A stretch of 64,000 nucleotides of DNA from JAXMHQ01 sp046346665 (GCA_046346665.1 JAXMHQ010000028.1:1-64000), one strand, 5' to 3'. Positions 48,381 to 58,357 are shown, counted from the stretch's first letter. Notes: generated from the sequence alone by a model not told the origin. Translations and numbers: made by a program.

Positions 48381-51300
48381 TAGTATCCGTTCGATTGCGA
48401 GCAGCACGCTTAAACTCATTGGTGTAATGACAGTCGTTCCATCGGTTGCCGTCAAAATCGCTGTCGCCCTCAAAATCCACCGACTCCTGATCCCACTTCC
48501 AGAACCACGGATAGTCTCGCTTCGACCGTGATGTGTCATTGCCTCGGTCTTTTTCCCACTTCACGCTATTGCCTGGCTTGGTTCGGAACAATCCACAGCC
48601 CTTCTTGCCCCGACTAAGCGTCGCCACCATGAAAGGCCGGATGTTCAGCCGCACGCCGTCATTGATGTCCGGATACCAGCCCTCGGGTTGCTGGTGTAGC
48701 GGCTTCCAGCGGATGAACAGGTCGTAAGGTGGCTCACCTGCTGAAATATTTATTAACTCACCCTGCAGTTCCTGTGCGGCAGCAAACCTGTCATCCGCGC
48801 CAGCTTCATTATGCGCCACAGCATCCTTTTGCCGGGTAATCCAATCGCCGAGATAAGCATGCGTCAAAGTCTCCAGTGTGCGATGGCCGTCTCCCTTCGG
48901 TCCGGCGAGCTTGTGATAATTCACCAGCACATTGAAACCGTCCTTGCGCCCATCCCAGATGTGCCAGACAAACGGACGGTTGTGGAACAGGTCGCAATGC
49001 TGCGCGAAGAAATCGTTCACCAGCCATTCTTCCAGCGACTCCGCCTTTGAGCCGGTGGCGGCAATGAGCTTGCGCTCCATTGCGTGACTCCATTCTGCAC
49101 CGAAGGCGTCGACCAGCAATGCCCGCAAACGCTGAGCTGCCGGCGCTTCATCACGCGCCTGGCTAAAACACACCACACCGTCGTTGTCCGCGTGCTTCTC
49201 CAAACCGTCCGAACCGAGTGCCGGACAATCCGGAAAACTCGACCCCGTCTGGCGCGGCCAGCGGTAGCCAACCAGTCGCGCCACCGCCACTTGCAACGGA
49301 TGGTCAGAACTTTTCGGATGCCCGTTGAACAACCATTGCGTCGGGTCGCTCGAAAAAGGCTTTGGCAATCCATCAGGATATTTTTCCGCCGCGACCTTTT
49401 CCCAATGCGCAAGATCGAAAGGTATTTTAGCTATCGTTGCATTTGTGACATTTACTTTTTGATCAATCTTTCGGACGGCAAGATTAAAATCCGGCGAACT
49501 GCAAAACGCCCAAATCGCGCACACGTGTCTCTGATCCATTGGACAAATCACTGCGGCATTGGAATCGCACTTCTCCCCTGAGTAGATCGTGACAAGAAGC
49601 TCGCGCATCTGGCTGACGGCAACACCCCACTTTTTCCATGCCGAATTACCGCGCCGGTCTGAATCGTGAAGCCGATCTCGCCGAATAGCAGCATCTTCAC
49701 GCAGATGTCCCCCAGCTTCATCGAAGAAAATTACCAACTCACGTCCTCCATAGGGCTGAGTTGTCTCGACAGTGCTTTGTTGAAAACACCATTCACTTGG
49801 AACAACACCGAATTCCCAGAAATACTTCTGAAATCTCGGTGAGTCTCCGTTCAGAATACCAGCAAGGCACGAAGCTACTCTTTCGAGTCTCGGGATGTTG
49901 GATGGTTCTTCAAAACTGACCCTTGCATCGGGATTGTCTAACTGCGCTAACTGCGCAACGCAAACAAATGGCTTGCTGCATAGCCCCAAGTCCTTTTCGC
50001 TTGGAGTGTTCTCCTCAATAACATCAAATCCCGCGAGCACATGATTCTTTGCTGGTGTTTGGCTGGAGAATGATAACATCGCCGTGAAAGCCCCAGCAGC
50101 TTGAGGGCTTTCAAATCCGCCTTCACCAAGCCGTGCCACAAGATCCCATTGCACTCCTTTCAGCAGGCGCGTGCGGAGTTTCTTGTAGGTCGTCAGGAAC
50201 AGCCAATTTTGTGGCGTAACCAGAGCGGTGCTTCCACCAGCCAAGCAGAAGGCCAAACAACGTTCAACAAAGCACGTTGCCAAATCTGTTTTGGCTTCTG
50301 GGTAAGCCCGCTCGCAGTAATCTTTGAGTATATCATCTTGTTTGCCGCTTCCGAGGTAAGGCACGTTGGTTACAACGAGTGTGAATTGGCTGGCAAGTAT
50401 TTCAGCCGCTTTTGCGGCCCCTTGCGCCGTCACAGCTAGTTCGTGCGCTTCGTCACCGGTCTCGCGCTCCAGCGCCTTCGCCAGCAACGGTTGCAGTTCG
50501 TGAAACTCTGCCACATACCAGTCACTGCCCAGCGCACGCGGGTTGATGAGGCTGCCCAGCACTGGTGCTCTTTGGAACAGGTCGTAAAGCCGCTCCATGC
50601 CCGCCTTAAGTTTTTGGGAGAGCAGCGTTTCCTCGCGTGCGCCCAGCAGGTCGTTGTCCGCCGCCAGAGCGTTCGTCTGCGCGGCCCGCTCCGCCAGTTT
50701 CAGCCAGTCATCTTTCTTCGCGTGCAACCCCAACCCAGAACAGGCGAGGTTCAGCGGTAGTTCCGCGTGATACCCGCCCAACTTCCACGCCGCCAGCGCC
50801 AGGTTGAAGGCGGCGATTTGCGTGCAGCGAGGGTCAAGTTCCAGCCCGAATAGATTGTCGTGTAGCACCGCCACGCAAGCGTCGCGGGCGGTAAGCCCTT
50901 CCTCCTCCATCCGCATCCGCACGAGAATGACCAGTGCGAACGCAAGGAAATGCCCGCTCCCCATGCACGGGTCGAGCACGCGCAGTTCTTTAACGGTTTT
51001 CGGCCAGCCCGCAAACGCGCCCGCTGCCGGCGTTCCGTCCTCTTTCAGCCGCAGATACGCGAAGGCAATCGGCTGGCTCTTTCCTTCCGCCCGGCGCTTG
51101 GCTGTCCACCATGCGCCCAACGTGTTGTGGAGCAGGAACTCCACCATGTAATCCTCGGTGAATAACTGCGTCACGGGGGAGAGTTCATCCGCACCGATCT
51201 TCACCCCAGAGTCGTTGACTTCCTTTTTCTTCTTCGTCTGCCAGAATTGATACACCCAGCCAAGGCTGTCATCGGCCAGAAACACGTCGCGTGGCAGACT

Positions 51301-51801
51301 GGCAAGCAGGGCCGTCAGTGCGCCGCGCGATTCGGCCGGCAGCCGGAGTTGCAACACCGGGTCATCAGGGCGGAAAATCGCCGGCAACATCCGTTGTGCG
51401 AACCGTGCCGCCAGCTCCAACGGATCAATGCCCAACCGTTTCGCCTCCTCTTCGCAATGCGCAAAGTCCACATCCAGCCCGGACTCCGGCTCGATCAAAA
51501 AACCATTCTCCGCCAGAAACCGGGCGAACAACATTCGATGCCAATTTTCATACGCGCACTCGTGGATCAGGTGTTCCACTTCTTGGGAGTCATCGGGCCG
51601 GCGCACATCGCCCACCTGCCGGCCGTGCGCCCGCAGCTTGCGCCGCAGAACTTTGCCGGCTTCATCCAGATGTCCCGGCAGCTTCGCCTCCGCCACGCCG
51701 TAAGATTCCAGCGCCGCCGCCGCGCCGCGCTCGGCTTCCTCCCGCGCCTTAAGCACTGTGCTTTCCAGTTGCCGCCGAAGTTCTTTGGAGAGAGTGACCA
51801 T
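48373..51801 (-). CDS. pglX: BREX adenine-specific DNA methyltransferase PglX
   Basis: 1142 residues. The SAM-binding motif I is LDPCMGSGHFLAFA at about 276-289. Motif IV, normally NPPY, reads TNVPYLGSGKQ (~478-488), so the catalytic tetrapeptide is NVPY. The C-terminal half, ~600-1100, should hold the target-recognition part. It methylates adenine in a non-palindromic BREX site and marks self DNA. A stretch in the middle (about 49.4-50.3 kb) is clearly lower in GC than either end. It starts 4 bases after the Cap15-like gene. Confidence 0.9.
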   Translation of the reverse strand: MVTLSKELRRQLESTVLKAREEAERGAAAALESYGVAEAKLPGHLDEAGKVLRRKLRAHGRQVGDVRRPDDSQEVEHLIHECAYENWHRMLFARFLAENGFLIEPESGLDVDFAHCEEEAKRLGIDPLELAARFAQRMLPAIFRPDDPVLQLRLPAESRGALTALLASLPRDVFLADDSLGWVYQFWQTKKKKEVNDSGVKIGADELSPVTQLFTEDYMVEFLLHNTLGAWWTAKRRAEGKSQPIAFAYLRLKEDGTPAAGAFAGWPKTVKELRVLDPCMGSGHFLAFALVILVRMRMEEEGLTARDACVAVLHDNLFGLELDPRCTQIAAFNLALAAWKLGGYHAELPLNLACSGLGLHAKKDDWLKLAERAAQTNALAADNDLLGAREETLLSQKLKAGMERLYDLFQRAPVLGSLINPRALGSDWYVAEFHELQPLLAKALERETGDEAHELAVTAQGAAKAAEILASQFTLVVTNVPYLGSGKQDDILKDYCERAYPEAKTDLATCFVERCLAFCLAGGSTALVTPQNWLFLTTYKKLRTRLLKGVQWDLVARLGEGGFESPQAAGAFTAMLSFSSQTPAKNHVLAGFDVIEENTPSEKDLGLCSKPFVCVAQLAQLDNPDARVSFEEPSNIPRLERVASCLAGILNGDSPRFQKYFWEFGVVPSEWCFQQSTVETTQPYGGRELVIFFDEAGGHLREDAAIRRDRLHDSDRRGNSAWKKWGVAVSQMRELLVTIYSGEKCDSNAAVICPMDQRHVCAIWAFCSSPDFNLAVRKIDQKVNVTNATIAKIPFDLAHWEKVAAEKYPDGLPKPFSSDPTQWLFNGHPKSSDHPLQVAVARLVGYRWPRQTGSSFPDCPALGSDGLEKHADNDGVVCFSQARDEAPAAQRLRALLVDAFGAEWSHAMERKLIAATGSKAESLEEWLVNDFFAQHCDLFHNRPFVWHIWDGRKDGFNVLVNYHKLAGPKGDGHRTLETLTHAYLGDWITRQKDAVAHNEAGADDRFAAAQELQGELINISAGEPPYDLFIRWKPLHQQPEGWYPDINDGVRLNIRPFMVATLSRGKKGCGLFRTKPGNSVKWEKDRGNDTSRSKRDYPWFWKWDQESVDFEGDSDFDGNRWNDCHYTNEFKRAARNRTDTNA

Positions 51802-51805
51802 GTGC

Positions 51806-52459
51806 TTATGCCTTCGGTTGTCCTTTCCGCCGGTGGTATTTCGTTTCTGCCTCTTGGAACGTCATCCGCTTCGGACTAACGCGAATCAAGCTCATGCTGC
51901 CAAAGGTCTGCCGTCCGCGTCCGGAGAAGTAATCACCTTCCAAGGTCTTTCCGTCCGCCAAGAGACGGAGATGATTCAGCCCGACGTGCGCATTCATCGT
52001 CTCGACAGCTCCATGCCGGGGAGCATTGGTGTACTGAAACGTCAAACCCTCCGTCGGACCGGGTGTCACGTTCACCGCTGCCATGATGGAATAAGAACGC
52101 GAGGTTTGTGATTCAAATTCCGCACACAGGCTCGTCCAGGTCTGGTGAACGTGGAGCATGCCGTAAATTTTCGTGCCGTTGGCATGATTTGAGTGCAGTT
52201 GGCCAAACCAAGTGCCGCCATAATCCGGGATCTCCGAGAGGCGTAGCCCAAACCACCGCCACTTCCACCCATGCCGATTATAAAGCCAGTAAACCACACC
52301 ATACGCTGACATGATGGACGGAGTCTCCACCCACCAAGCTACTTCAATTCTTTTCCAAGCGATGAACGCGGAGTAGATGAACGCTACGACCACTGCGACG
52401 CCGGCAATCACCCAGGGGGCTACGTTCCGATCATTGCTGTCGCTGGCGTAGGAGTGCAT
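51806..52459 (-). CDS. cap15: Cap15-like CBASS effector (2TM plus beta-rich domain)
   Basis: 217 residues. Two N-terminal membrane helices (WVIAGVAVVVAFIYSAFIAW, ~16-35; IMSAYGVVYWLYN, ~49-61) are followed by a beta-rich domain starting IPDYGGTWFGQLHS (~77-90) and running through YSIMAAVNV and LRLLADGKTLEGDYFSGRGR. This is the architecture of the S-2TMbeta/Cap15 family, which oligomerises in the inner membrane when it binds a cyclic nucleotide and disrupts it. It follows the CD-NTase stop by two bases, so it is very likely its effector. Family assignment rests on architecture and neighbour, not on a search. Confidence 0.78.
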   Translation of the reverse strand: MHSYASDSNDRNVAPWVIAGVAVVVAFIYSAFIAWKRIEVAWWVETPSIMSAYGVVYWLYNRHGWKWRWFGLRLSEIPDYGGTWFGQLHSNHANGTKIYGMLHVHQTWTSLCAEFESQTSRSYSIMAAVNVTPGPTEGLTFQYTNAPRHGAVETMNAHVGLNHLRLLADGKTLEGDYFSGRGRQTFGSMSLIRVSPKRMTFQEAETKYHRRKGQPKA

Positions 52460-52461
52460 AT

Positions 52462-53352
52462 TCAAGAATCCTTCCAAAGTTGGACAAGGGCGTTCACAAA
52501 TTTGTCGTAATTGGGCAAAGTCCACTGAACATTGCTCTGCCCGAGCAGCGGATACTGCTCGTTTGCGCATTGTAGTTTGGAACGATCGGTTTGCAGCAGC
52601 CAGTTGACGCAGTTGCAGAATGTTTCAACATAACTGCTCCCGAATTGATCGTTCGGCACGTTCCAAATCATCCCTTCGACGTAGTAGGATGGCGCTGTAT
52701 CCTTCGCGATTGTGCCCTGTGCCACCAATGTGCTCCGCATATTCTTGAAAATTCGAACGATCGGCTTGAACCAACTGTTGGTTGCCTGGTGCTTCACCGT
52801 GCAGTTGCTCGCGTGCCGCTTCGGGTAGTTGATAATTGTCCCACTCGAGCTTGTGGGAAAGATGACCCCAGGCACAAATTCATAGTCGCTTGTGCTGATA
52901 AAACGGATGTAGCGGCGATGCTGGTAACACGCCACCACGTCAGCGCTTCGACGTGAACCATTCGCCTTGATCCTGATCGCTTTGTTCCCAGACGTCACAT
53001 TCGCTGCTTCAAATGCGTTGGTCAGTCGGGTGACAACACCGGCCTTAAACTCTGCAAATGTGTAGGTAGCATTACTGTAAGCGTTATGATATGCCTGCTG
53101 CTGCTCGGGTGGCAGTGCGGATAAATCGCTGTTCATGATTGAGTCCAAACGAATGACGGCATCCACGTCGCTTTCCGCGTAGATGTTCGTATCGTTCCCG
53201 TATGAACCTTGCAGGAAGACTTCGAAATCCTTGCCGACATAGTTCGCATTAGCATCCAATAAAGCCGCCCGAACCGTTTGGTAAGTGCTACTAGACTGCT
53301 GGATTGAACCTTGGTGCGACCATGTTTCGAATTGGGATTCAGAAATAGGCAT
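52462..53352 (-). CDS. CBASS cGAS/DncV-like nucleotidyltransferase (CD-NTase)
   Basis: 296 residues. The nucleotidyltransferase signature is intact: QGSYGNDTNIYAESDVDAVI with GS at 49-50 and catalytic aspartates at about 62 and 64, and the third aspartate in SADVVACYQHRRY (~138). A helical CD-NTase/OAS-like C-terminal half follows (WFKPIVRIFKNMRS, YYVEGMIWNVP). It should make a cyclic oligonucleotide on phage infection. The clade is not assignable by eye. ATG 53352 has GAGGAG upstream and lies 14 bases after brxC. Several 60-base rows here are 43-50% GC against about 70% in brxC. Confidence 0.85.
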   Translation of the reverse strand: MPISESQFETWSHQGSIQQSSSTYQTVRAALLDANANYVGKDFEVFLQGSYGNDTNIYAESDVDAVIRLDSIMNSDLSALPPEQQQAYHNAYSNATYTFAEFKAGVVTRLTNAFEAANVTSGNKAIRIKANGSRRSADVVACYQHRRYIRFISTSDYEFVPGVIFPTSSSGTIINYPKRHASNCTVKHQATNSWFKPIVRIFKNMRSTLVAQGTIAKDTAPSYYVEGMIWNVPNDQFGSSYVETFCNCVNWLLQTDRSKLQCANEQYPLLGQSNVQWTLPNYDKFVNALVQLWKDS

Positions 53353-53366
53353 GATGCGCTCCTCGG

Positions 53367-56300
53367 TTATCCCACCACCACCGGCCCTTTTTTGAGTTCG
53401 GCGAGCAGAGTCGCTTCCTGCTCCGCCAGCCACGACTTCACGTCCGCTTCCGTCCTCAGCAGCCCGCTCGTCAGCGTCACGTATTGCATCTTGGGTTCGA
53501 GCAGCTTGGCCGCCTTGCGCGCCGCATTTTGAAAACGCGCCGTCAGCGCCGCCGTCTTGTCGTTCCAACTCGCTACCGGAGTCTGTTGCAGCGCCGCTAG
53601 CAGTTGCTCGTCCGAGCCGACTTCCAGATCGGGCACGGATGAAATCCCTTCCTCGCTCATCAGCGTCATGCGTTGAGCACCGGAAATCTTTGTCCAGGCA
53701 TCGCTCGCCTCCAGTTCATTGAGCAGTTCGGCGTGCCGGCTGGAAAATGCGCCGTGCGCGCCTGTCACCGCCGTTCGCAAGGCCTTGGCGGCCTGCTTCA
53801 CCATAGGCGGCACGTGGTCGGAATTATCCAGCAGCAGCCGGCCATCCAGAATGCCATTCGCCGCCGTCACTACCTCCGCCATCGCGCCAACGCCCGCCCC
53901 GGCGGTCAGGAATTGTTGCAGCTGCGCCCATTCCGGAAGGCGCTTTGCCGCCAGGTCGGCCAGTCTTTTCCACTTGGCGACCTCAGGTTTCAACGTATCT
54001 GCCGCCTCCAGCAAGCCCTTGAGCCGGTCGTTGCCGATGCGCCCGCGCAAGTCGGCCAGCTTCGTCGTCTTCGGCGCTTCGGGCAACGGGGCAGCGCCTC
54101 CGGCCTTGTTCGCCAGGGCCTCTACCGCGTTTAGGTATTCCGTGGACTTCAATTCCAGATCGTCGCTGGCCTTCGCCGTGACGCCGGCCTCGCGGAACAG
54201 CTCGCGCAATTTGAGTTTGTCCGGTCCGGTCAGGATGATGGATTCCGTGCGGAACTCGGTCTTGGAAATCTTGTTCTGGTCGAGTTGCCCCACCCCGAGC
54301 GGTTGCCCATTGTAACGCGCCAGCAAATGCGCGCCGGCGTGCAGGACGATGATCCCGCCGTCCACGGCGTCCTGCGGCCAGCCATAGGGACTCGCGGTAA
54401 AAAGCTTCCGCAGCTCGCGGCCCTCGATCCCACTGCCGACCTTGCCGAGGATTTCCTTGCAGACCGGGTGTTGTTCCGTAGCACCTTCGTAATCCACGGC
54501 GCGCAGCGGCGAGTCATCGCCATTGCGGGCGCGGTTGATGACACTCGTCCAAGCCTTGTGATCGGCCTCGCCGAAGCGGGGGAATAGGCGAGCCAGCGCA
54601 TCCGTCGCGCCTTCGCGCACCTTTTCCGCCAGCGTCAGGTTAAACAGTTCCGTCCCGCCGCCCTTATAGACTTTCGCGCCGCTGGCGATCTGTGCGATGA
54701 GCTGGTCGCGGGCGCGCTCGGCATCGCTCAACCGTGTTCCCATGCTGCTGCGGGCTTCTTCGCCCTCGCGGGTGCTCGGCACACCCTTGCCATCAATCGT
54801 TCCACGGGCCGCTTCGGCGCGGATGATCTGCTGCCGCAGATCTTCCGCGGCTGCCTTGGGCACGAACACGAACAGGATCGGGCTGTCGGTGCCCGCCGCC
54901 CGCGCCGCATCCACGACGTTTTTCTGCGAGGCGTTCCATTCGTTGCGCACCCACACCGGCACGTTTTGGCCGGTGGCATCCGGCGGCTCGGGAGCGAAGT
55001 GCAGCACCAGTTCCCGGTGCTCGTTGCTAATGCCCTGTTTCAACCGCACCGTGTTGATTTCCTTTTGCAGCGCCGCTTGCAGCAGCGCGTCGCGCTTCTG
55101 GTGGATGATGGGTTCGTTGCTGCCGATTTGCGTCTGGCGGTTGCGGAACTCCTTGTCCCATTCCTGGGATTCCTTGGTCTGGAGATTATACTCCTCACCG
55201 TCCTTCAGGATGATGCCTTCGTCTACGAGCTTCTGGAGCACCAGTGGCACGTCCTTGCGCAGCTTCGTGCCATCGTTGGCCAGGTCGCTCACGAGCAAAT
55301 CGGCCAGCATTTCCGGCGTCGCCCGCACACCGCAGTCCGCCCCGCTCGTGCGCGGTAGTTTGCGGATTAGAAAAATCAGACCGCATAGTCGGCCCGCGAG
55401 CCGGTCCTGTTTGCGGATAGTTTCCGAGAGTTCCCGGAGCAGCACGCCCTGTTGCACCATGCCGGCTTGCAGTTGATCAAAGATGATGTCCGCCGGCACA
55501 ACCGTCCCCAGCGGCGACTCGGCCAATTCGCGCAGTGCTTCATGGATGTTCTGCAGCTGGGAGCGCAACATGGCGCTCGTGCCCGCCGGGTCAACCGCCC
55601 GGAGCACATGCTCCCAGAACCGCCGGCGCACCGGCAGGATGGGATAGTCGTCCGCCAGTATGTCTTGATCCTCCGTCCGCGTGCCAATGGCTGTCGAAGA
55701 CAGTTGACGCGCAATCTCGCCCGCGTGCGAGGACAGCTTCGACCGCACAACTTCAATTTTCTCCGGCCGCTTCGCCAGCAGCACGCGCCGCGTCACGTTC
55801 TCCACGTCGGCATCCGAGAGTTCCACCGTGATGGTGAACCGCGCGCGCATCCACGGAAACTCCGGCACGTCGGAACTCAGCGCGCTCTGGCCAGCGGCGA
55901 CCATCAGCAGGCGCGAGTCGAGTTGCTTGCCCAGAGCTTCCGCCACTTCTACAACCTCGCGGGTGCGCTCCAGGTTATTGCGCACGTAAATTTGCACTTC
56001 ATCCAGCACCAGAATGGTGAGAGGCAGACCATCCTTGCCGCCGAGCACCTCCCGAGTCATCCGAAGAAACTCTGCCGTGGAAATGTCCGCCGGTTGCGCG
56101 AACTCTTTCGTAAGAAGCGCGCGAAGCGCTTCGGCGCTGCCAAGCTGAGGATCAACCTTGAGCAGTGCCGCTCGAAGCACCGGACTCACCGTCAGGTTCT
56201 CCAGTTCCCGCATGAAATTCTTCCCAGCGGCTTCTACTTCCTTCTTCACCCGGTCGTAAAAGCCGTTGTTCTTGAGGTAGAGACAGAACTTGGCGAGCCG

Positions 56301-56795
56301 GTATTGGTCCGGCAGCCCGCAGGAACGCAGGATGATACCGAGAATCGTCAGCCGCGTGCTTTCCGCACTGCCCGAGGGCAGTGCCCCGAACGCGGCGTGC
56401 ATCCCGCCGGCGCGGCGGCCGGCCGTGTCCAGTTCCTTCAGGGCCGCTTCGATTTCCGCAGGCAACTGCGGCACAAGGCACCGTGCTGTTGCGCCATCGG
56501 GAAACTCCGTATTCATCCAGAGATGGCCGATCATTTTCAGAAGGTGCGATTTGCCGCTGCCATAGAAACCGCTCACCCATGCGCCGCTTTGATCCGTTCC
56601 GCCCACGCGACCCAGGAACGCTTCGAGGATGCGCAACATGCCGTCAGCGTATTGGCCCTCGCATACGAAATTCGAAAGCTCCTCGCGCAAAGTCGCCCAC
56701 TCCTGCTCCGTCATGCCGTCGTTGATTCGCGCCTGCCCGTTATTCATGAGCTTGGCGATTGCCGGATCACGCAGGAATATCTCTCGGTTCTTCAT
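53367..56795 (-). CDS. brxC: BREX P-loop ATPase BrxC
   Basis: 1142 residues. The N-terminus MKNREIFLRDPAIAKLMNNG is followed by Walker A GFYGSGKSH (76-84) and Walker B LTILVLDEVQ (~290). The remainder is the long helical BrxC/PglY body (SVPDLEVGSDEQLL near the end). It is a large ATPase required for BREX exclusion. It starts nine bases after the brxB stop. Its last codons VVVG are followed by the CD-NTase ribosome-binding site. Confidence 0.92.
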   Translation of the reverse strand: MKNREIFLRDPAIAKLMNNGQARINDGMTEQEWATLREELSNFVCEGQYADGMLRILEAFLGRVGGTDQSGAWVSGFYGSGKSHLLKMIGHLWMNTEFPDGATARCLVPQLPAEIEAALKELDTAGRRAGGMHAAFGALPSGSAESTRLTILGIILRSCGLPDQYRLAKFCLYLKNNGFYDRVKKEVEAAGKNFMRELENLTVSPVLRAALLKVDPQLGSAEALRALLTKEFAQPADISTAEFLRMTREVLGGKDGLPLTILVLDEVQIYVRNNLERTREVVEVAEALGKQLDSRLLMVAAGQSALSSDVPEFPWMRARFTITVELSDADVENVTRRVLLAKRPEKIEVVRSKLSSHAGEIARQLSSTAIGTRTEDQDILADDYPILPVRRRFWEHVLRAVDPAGTSAMLRSQLQNIHEALRELAESPLGTVVPADIIFDQLQAGMVQQGVLLRELSETIRKQDRLAGRLCGLIFLIRKLPRTSGADCGVRATPEMLADLLVSDLANDGTKLRKDVPLVLQKLVDEGIILKDGEEYNLQTKESQEWDKEFRNRQTQIGSNEPIIHQKRDALLQAALQKEINTVRLKQGISNEHRELVLHFAPEPPDATGQNVPVWVRNEWNASQKNVVDAARAAGTDSPILFVFVPKAAAEDLRQQIIRAEAARGTIDGKGVPSTREGEEARSSMGTRLSDAERARDQLIAQIASGAKVYKGGGTELFNLTLAEKVREGATDALARLFPRFGEADHKAWTSVINRARNGDDSPLRAVDYEGATEQHPVCKEILGKVGSGIEGRELRKLFTASPYGWPQDAVDGGIIVLHAGAHLLARYNGQPLGVGQLDQNKISKTEFRTESIILTGPDKLKLRELFREAGVTAKASDDLELKSTEYLNAVEALANKAGGAAPLPEAPKTTKLADLRGRIGNDRLKGLLEAADTLKPEVAKWKRLADLAAKRLPEWAQLQQFLTAGAGVGAMAEVVTAANGILDGRLLLDNSDHVPPMVKQAAKALRTAVTGAHGAFSSRHAELLNELEASDAWTKISGAQRMTLMSEEGISSVPDLEVGSDEQLLAALQQTPVASWNDKTAALTARFQNAARKAAKLLEPKMQYVTLTSGLLRTEADVKSWLAEQEATLLAELKKGPVVVG

Positions 56796-56804
56796 AGTGT
56801 GTTC

Positions 56805-57359
56805 TTACTTGCTGGTCAGGCCGGTGATCGGCGTTGCCATGTAGTTCCAACCATCGCGCGCATCGAGAAGCCGGTATGTGTTCTGGTCGTAGGACCCTGG
56901 AAAAAATACAACCACGCGGCCACGGATCATCGGTTCGACCGCCTTCAAAACTTCATGCAAATACGTAAACCCATACAGACCGCCAACGCCATGCACGGCC
57001 AGCACGCTGTCATCGGTGAAGGCTTCATCCGCCAAAGCCTGCCGTGTCCACTCCACACAAGCTGCCTTGAATTCGCGGTCGTATTTAGGAATCAGATCCT
57101 CGGGATGCCGGAAGTATTCCTCGCGATACTCTTCTTCGGCCATCCATTTCGCAAAAAGGTTCGTGAAATCCAATTCGTGCCAGCCGTGCCCGGCGGTCCT
57201 GGTCCGATGCTCGAATTCTTTCAACTTCACAAGCAAACGGCGCTCATCCTCTTTCGGATACACCACGAACACGATTCGTTGCGCTCCGGCCAGGTTGCGC
57301 TGCCATGGAGCCGTGATGTGCCGCTCGTATTGCTCTGCCAGCTCGTCAATGCGTGACAC
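56805..57359 (-). CDS. brxB: BREX protein BrxB (DUF1788)
   Basis: 184 residues. The family pattern is clear: PWQRNLAGAQRIVFVVYPKEDERRLL at the N-terminus and VLAVHGVGGLYGFTYLHEVLKAVEP near 115-140, then GRVVVFFPGSYDQNTYRLLD. Role in the complex unknown. Its start overlaps the brxA 3' end by 14 bases. Confidence 0.9.
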   Translation of the reverse strand: MSRIDELAEQYERHITAPWQRNLAGAQRIVFVVYPKEDERRLLVKLKEFEHRTRTAGHGWHELDFTNLFAKWMAEEEYREEYFRHPEDLIPKYDREFKAACVEWTRQALADEAFTDDSVLAVHGVGGLYGFTYLHEVLKAVEPMIRGRVVVFFPGSYDQNTYRLLDARDGWNYMATPITGLTSK

Positions 57360-58128
57360 GGGAATCCTTTATTTCTTGCGGGGTTAAGACTGACGTGAAT
57401 CCGACTTCGATCACATCGCCCGCCGACTTCAAATCCAGACCATGCAGCCGCTTGGCTTCTGCCGCTACGTAACGAAGCTCTCCCGGTGAGGCATCGAAGA
57501 CCTTCGTCCACTGGGTTTCGAACAGCCTGCCTCCACGCAGTCCTTCCAGGTAGCCTAACATTAGCCCATATGCCGTGGCCAATGGAGTCGGACGGACAGG
57601 TTGCCGGAATTTCCGCACGCGGCCCTGCAAGTGCCCGCTTTGCACCCAAGACGATGAGGCATTCCGCACGACTTTGTCGAGCGTTGCGTCATTCAGTCGG
57701 TCACCAACCGCCGAGCGGATGGCGCTGGTGAGCCTCTGGCGGGAAAGTTCCTCGCCGGAAGTCATGGCAAGAACGGGTTCAGCCGTGGCCCGTAGGAGCG
57801 GATCACGGGAGAGGGCGCAAAGCAGCGCCAACAGTGGACGCCCCGGGGCGTCATCCTGCCAGAACCGGCGCAATACCCGGAACAAGGCGACATTGGGATC
57901 GAGGACGTAGAGTTCGCGCAGGCGTTGGGCGGTCAGCTTTCGGGTGGCCGCGGTCTGTTTGCCGAGAGTGTTGTGCTCGACGATGGCCGCCAGATAATCC
58001 GCCCGGCTGGCTTCCATAGGCAGGCTTTCCAGCAGAGCAGAAAGCTCATCCAACATTATGGTGCGGCTTGTATGGGTTCCCTTGTCGCCGGAACGAAAGC
58101 CAAACTGGCTGGATAAAACGTTTAACAC
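57346..58128 (-). CDS. brxA: BREX protein BrxA
   Basis: About 260 residues. The region FRSGDKGTHTSRTIMLDELSALL, then EHNTLGKQTAATRKLT, LYVLDPNVALFRVLRRFW and RPLLALLCALSRDPLLR has the look of the BREX BrxA family, which is winged-helix rich and binds DNA. Position at the head of the operon before brxB supports this. I set the start at GTG 58128, since FGFRSGDKGTHTSRT before the ATG at 58056 looks conserved. The frame is open to 58296. The operon promoter should lie in 58129-58357, between this gene and the divergent one. Confidence 0.78.
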   Translation of the reverse strand: MLNVLSSQFGFRSGDKGTHTSRTIMLDELSALLESLPMEASRADYLAAIVEHNTLGKQTAATRKLTAQRLRELYVLDPNVALFRVLRRFWQDDAPGRPLLALLCALSRDPLLRATAEPVLAMTSGEELSRQRLTSAIRSAVGDRLNDATLDKVVRNASSSWVQSGHLQGRVRKFRQPVRPTPLATAYGLMLGYLEGLRGGRLFETQWTKVFDASPGELRYVAAEAKRLHGLDLKSAGDVIEVGFTSVLTPQEIKDSRVTH

Positions 58129-58357
58129 GGCGGCATTCTGCACTGCTGTCGGCCATCTTGTCAATCCCGCCGGCAAGTATGCCGGCGAGATGTAATGAAT
58201 CTTTTGCTTCCAACCTTTTAGTCTGGTCCCCAAACTTAAGGCCCACCGCATCCAATACGTGCATCCCCCGCGGAGCATCTGAAATCCCGTTGACACCCGG
58301 AGGCGAGGGTGCTGTCATCGCAAATGGGCGCGCGGGCCGCCTTTCCCGCATTTACTT

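Noticed and set aside
43711..58128. DISARM rather than BREX
   Set aside because: BrxB, BrxC, PglZ and BrxL are all recognisable, and no DrmA/B/C-type helicase or phospholipase genes are present.
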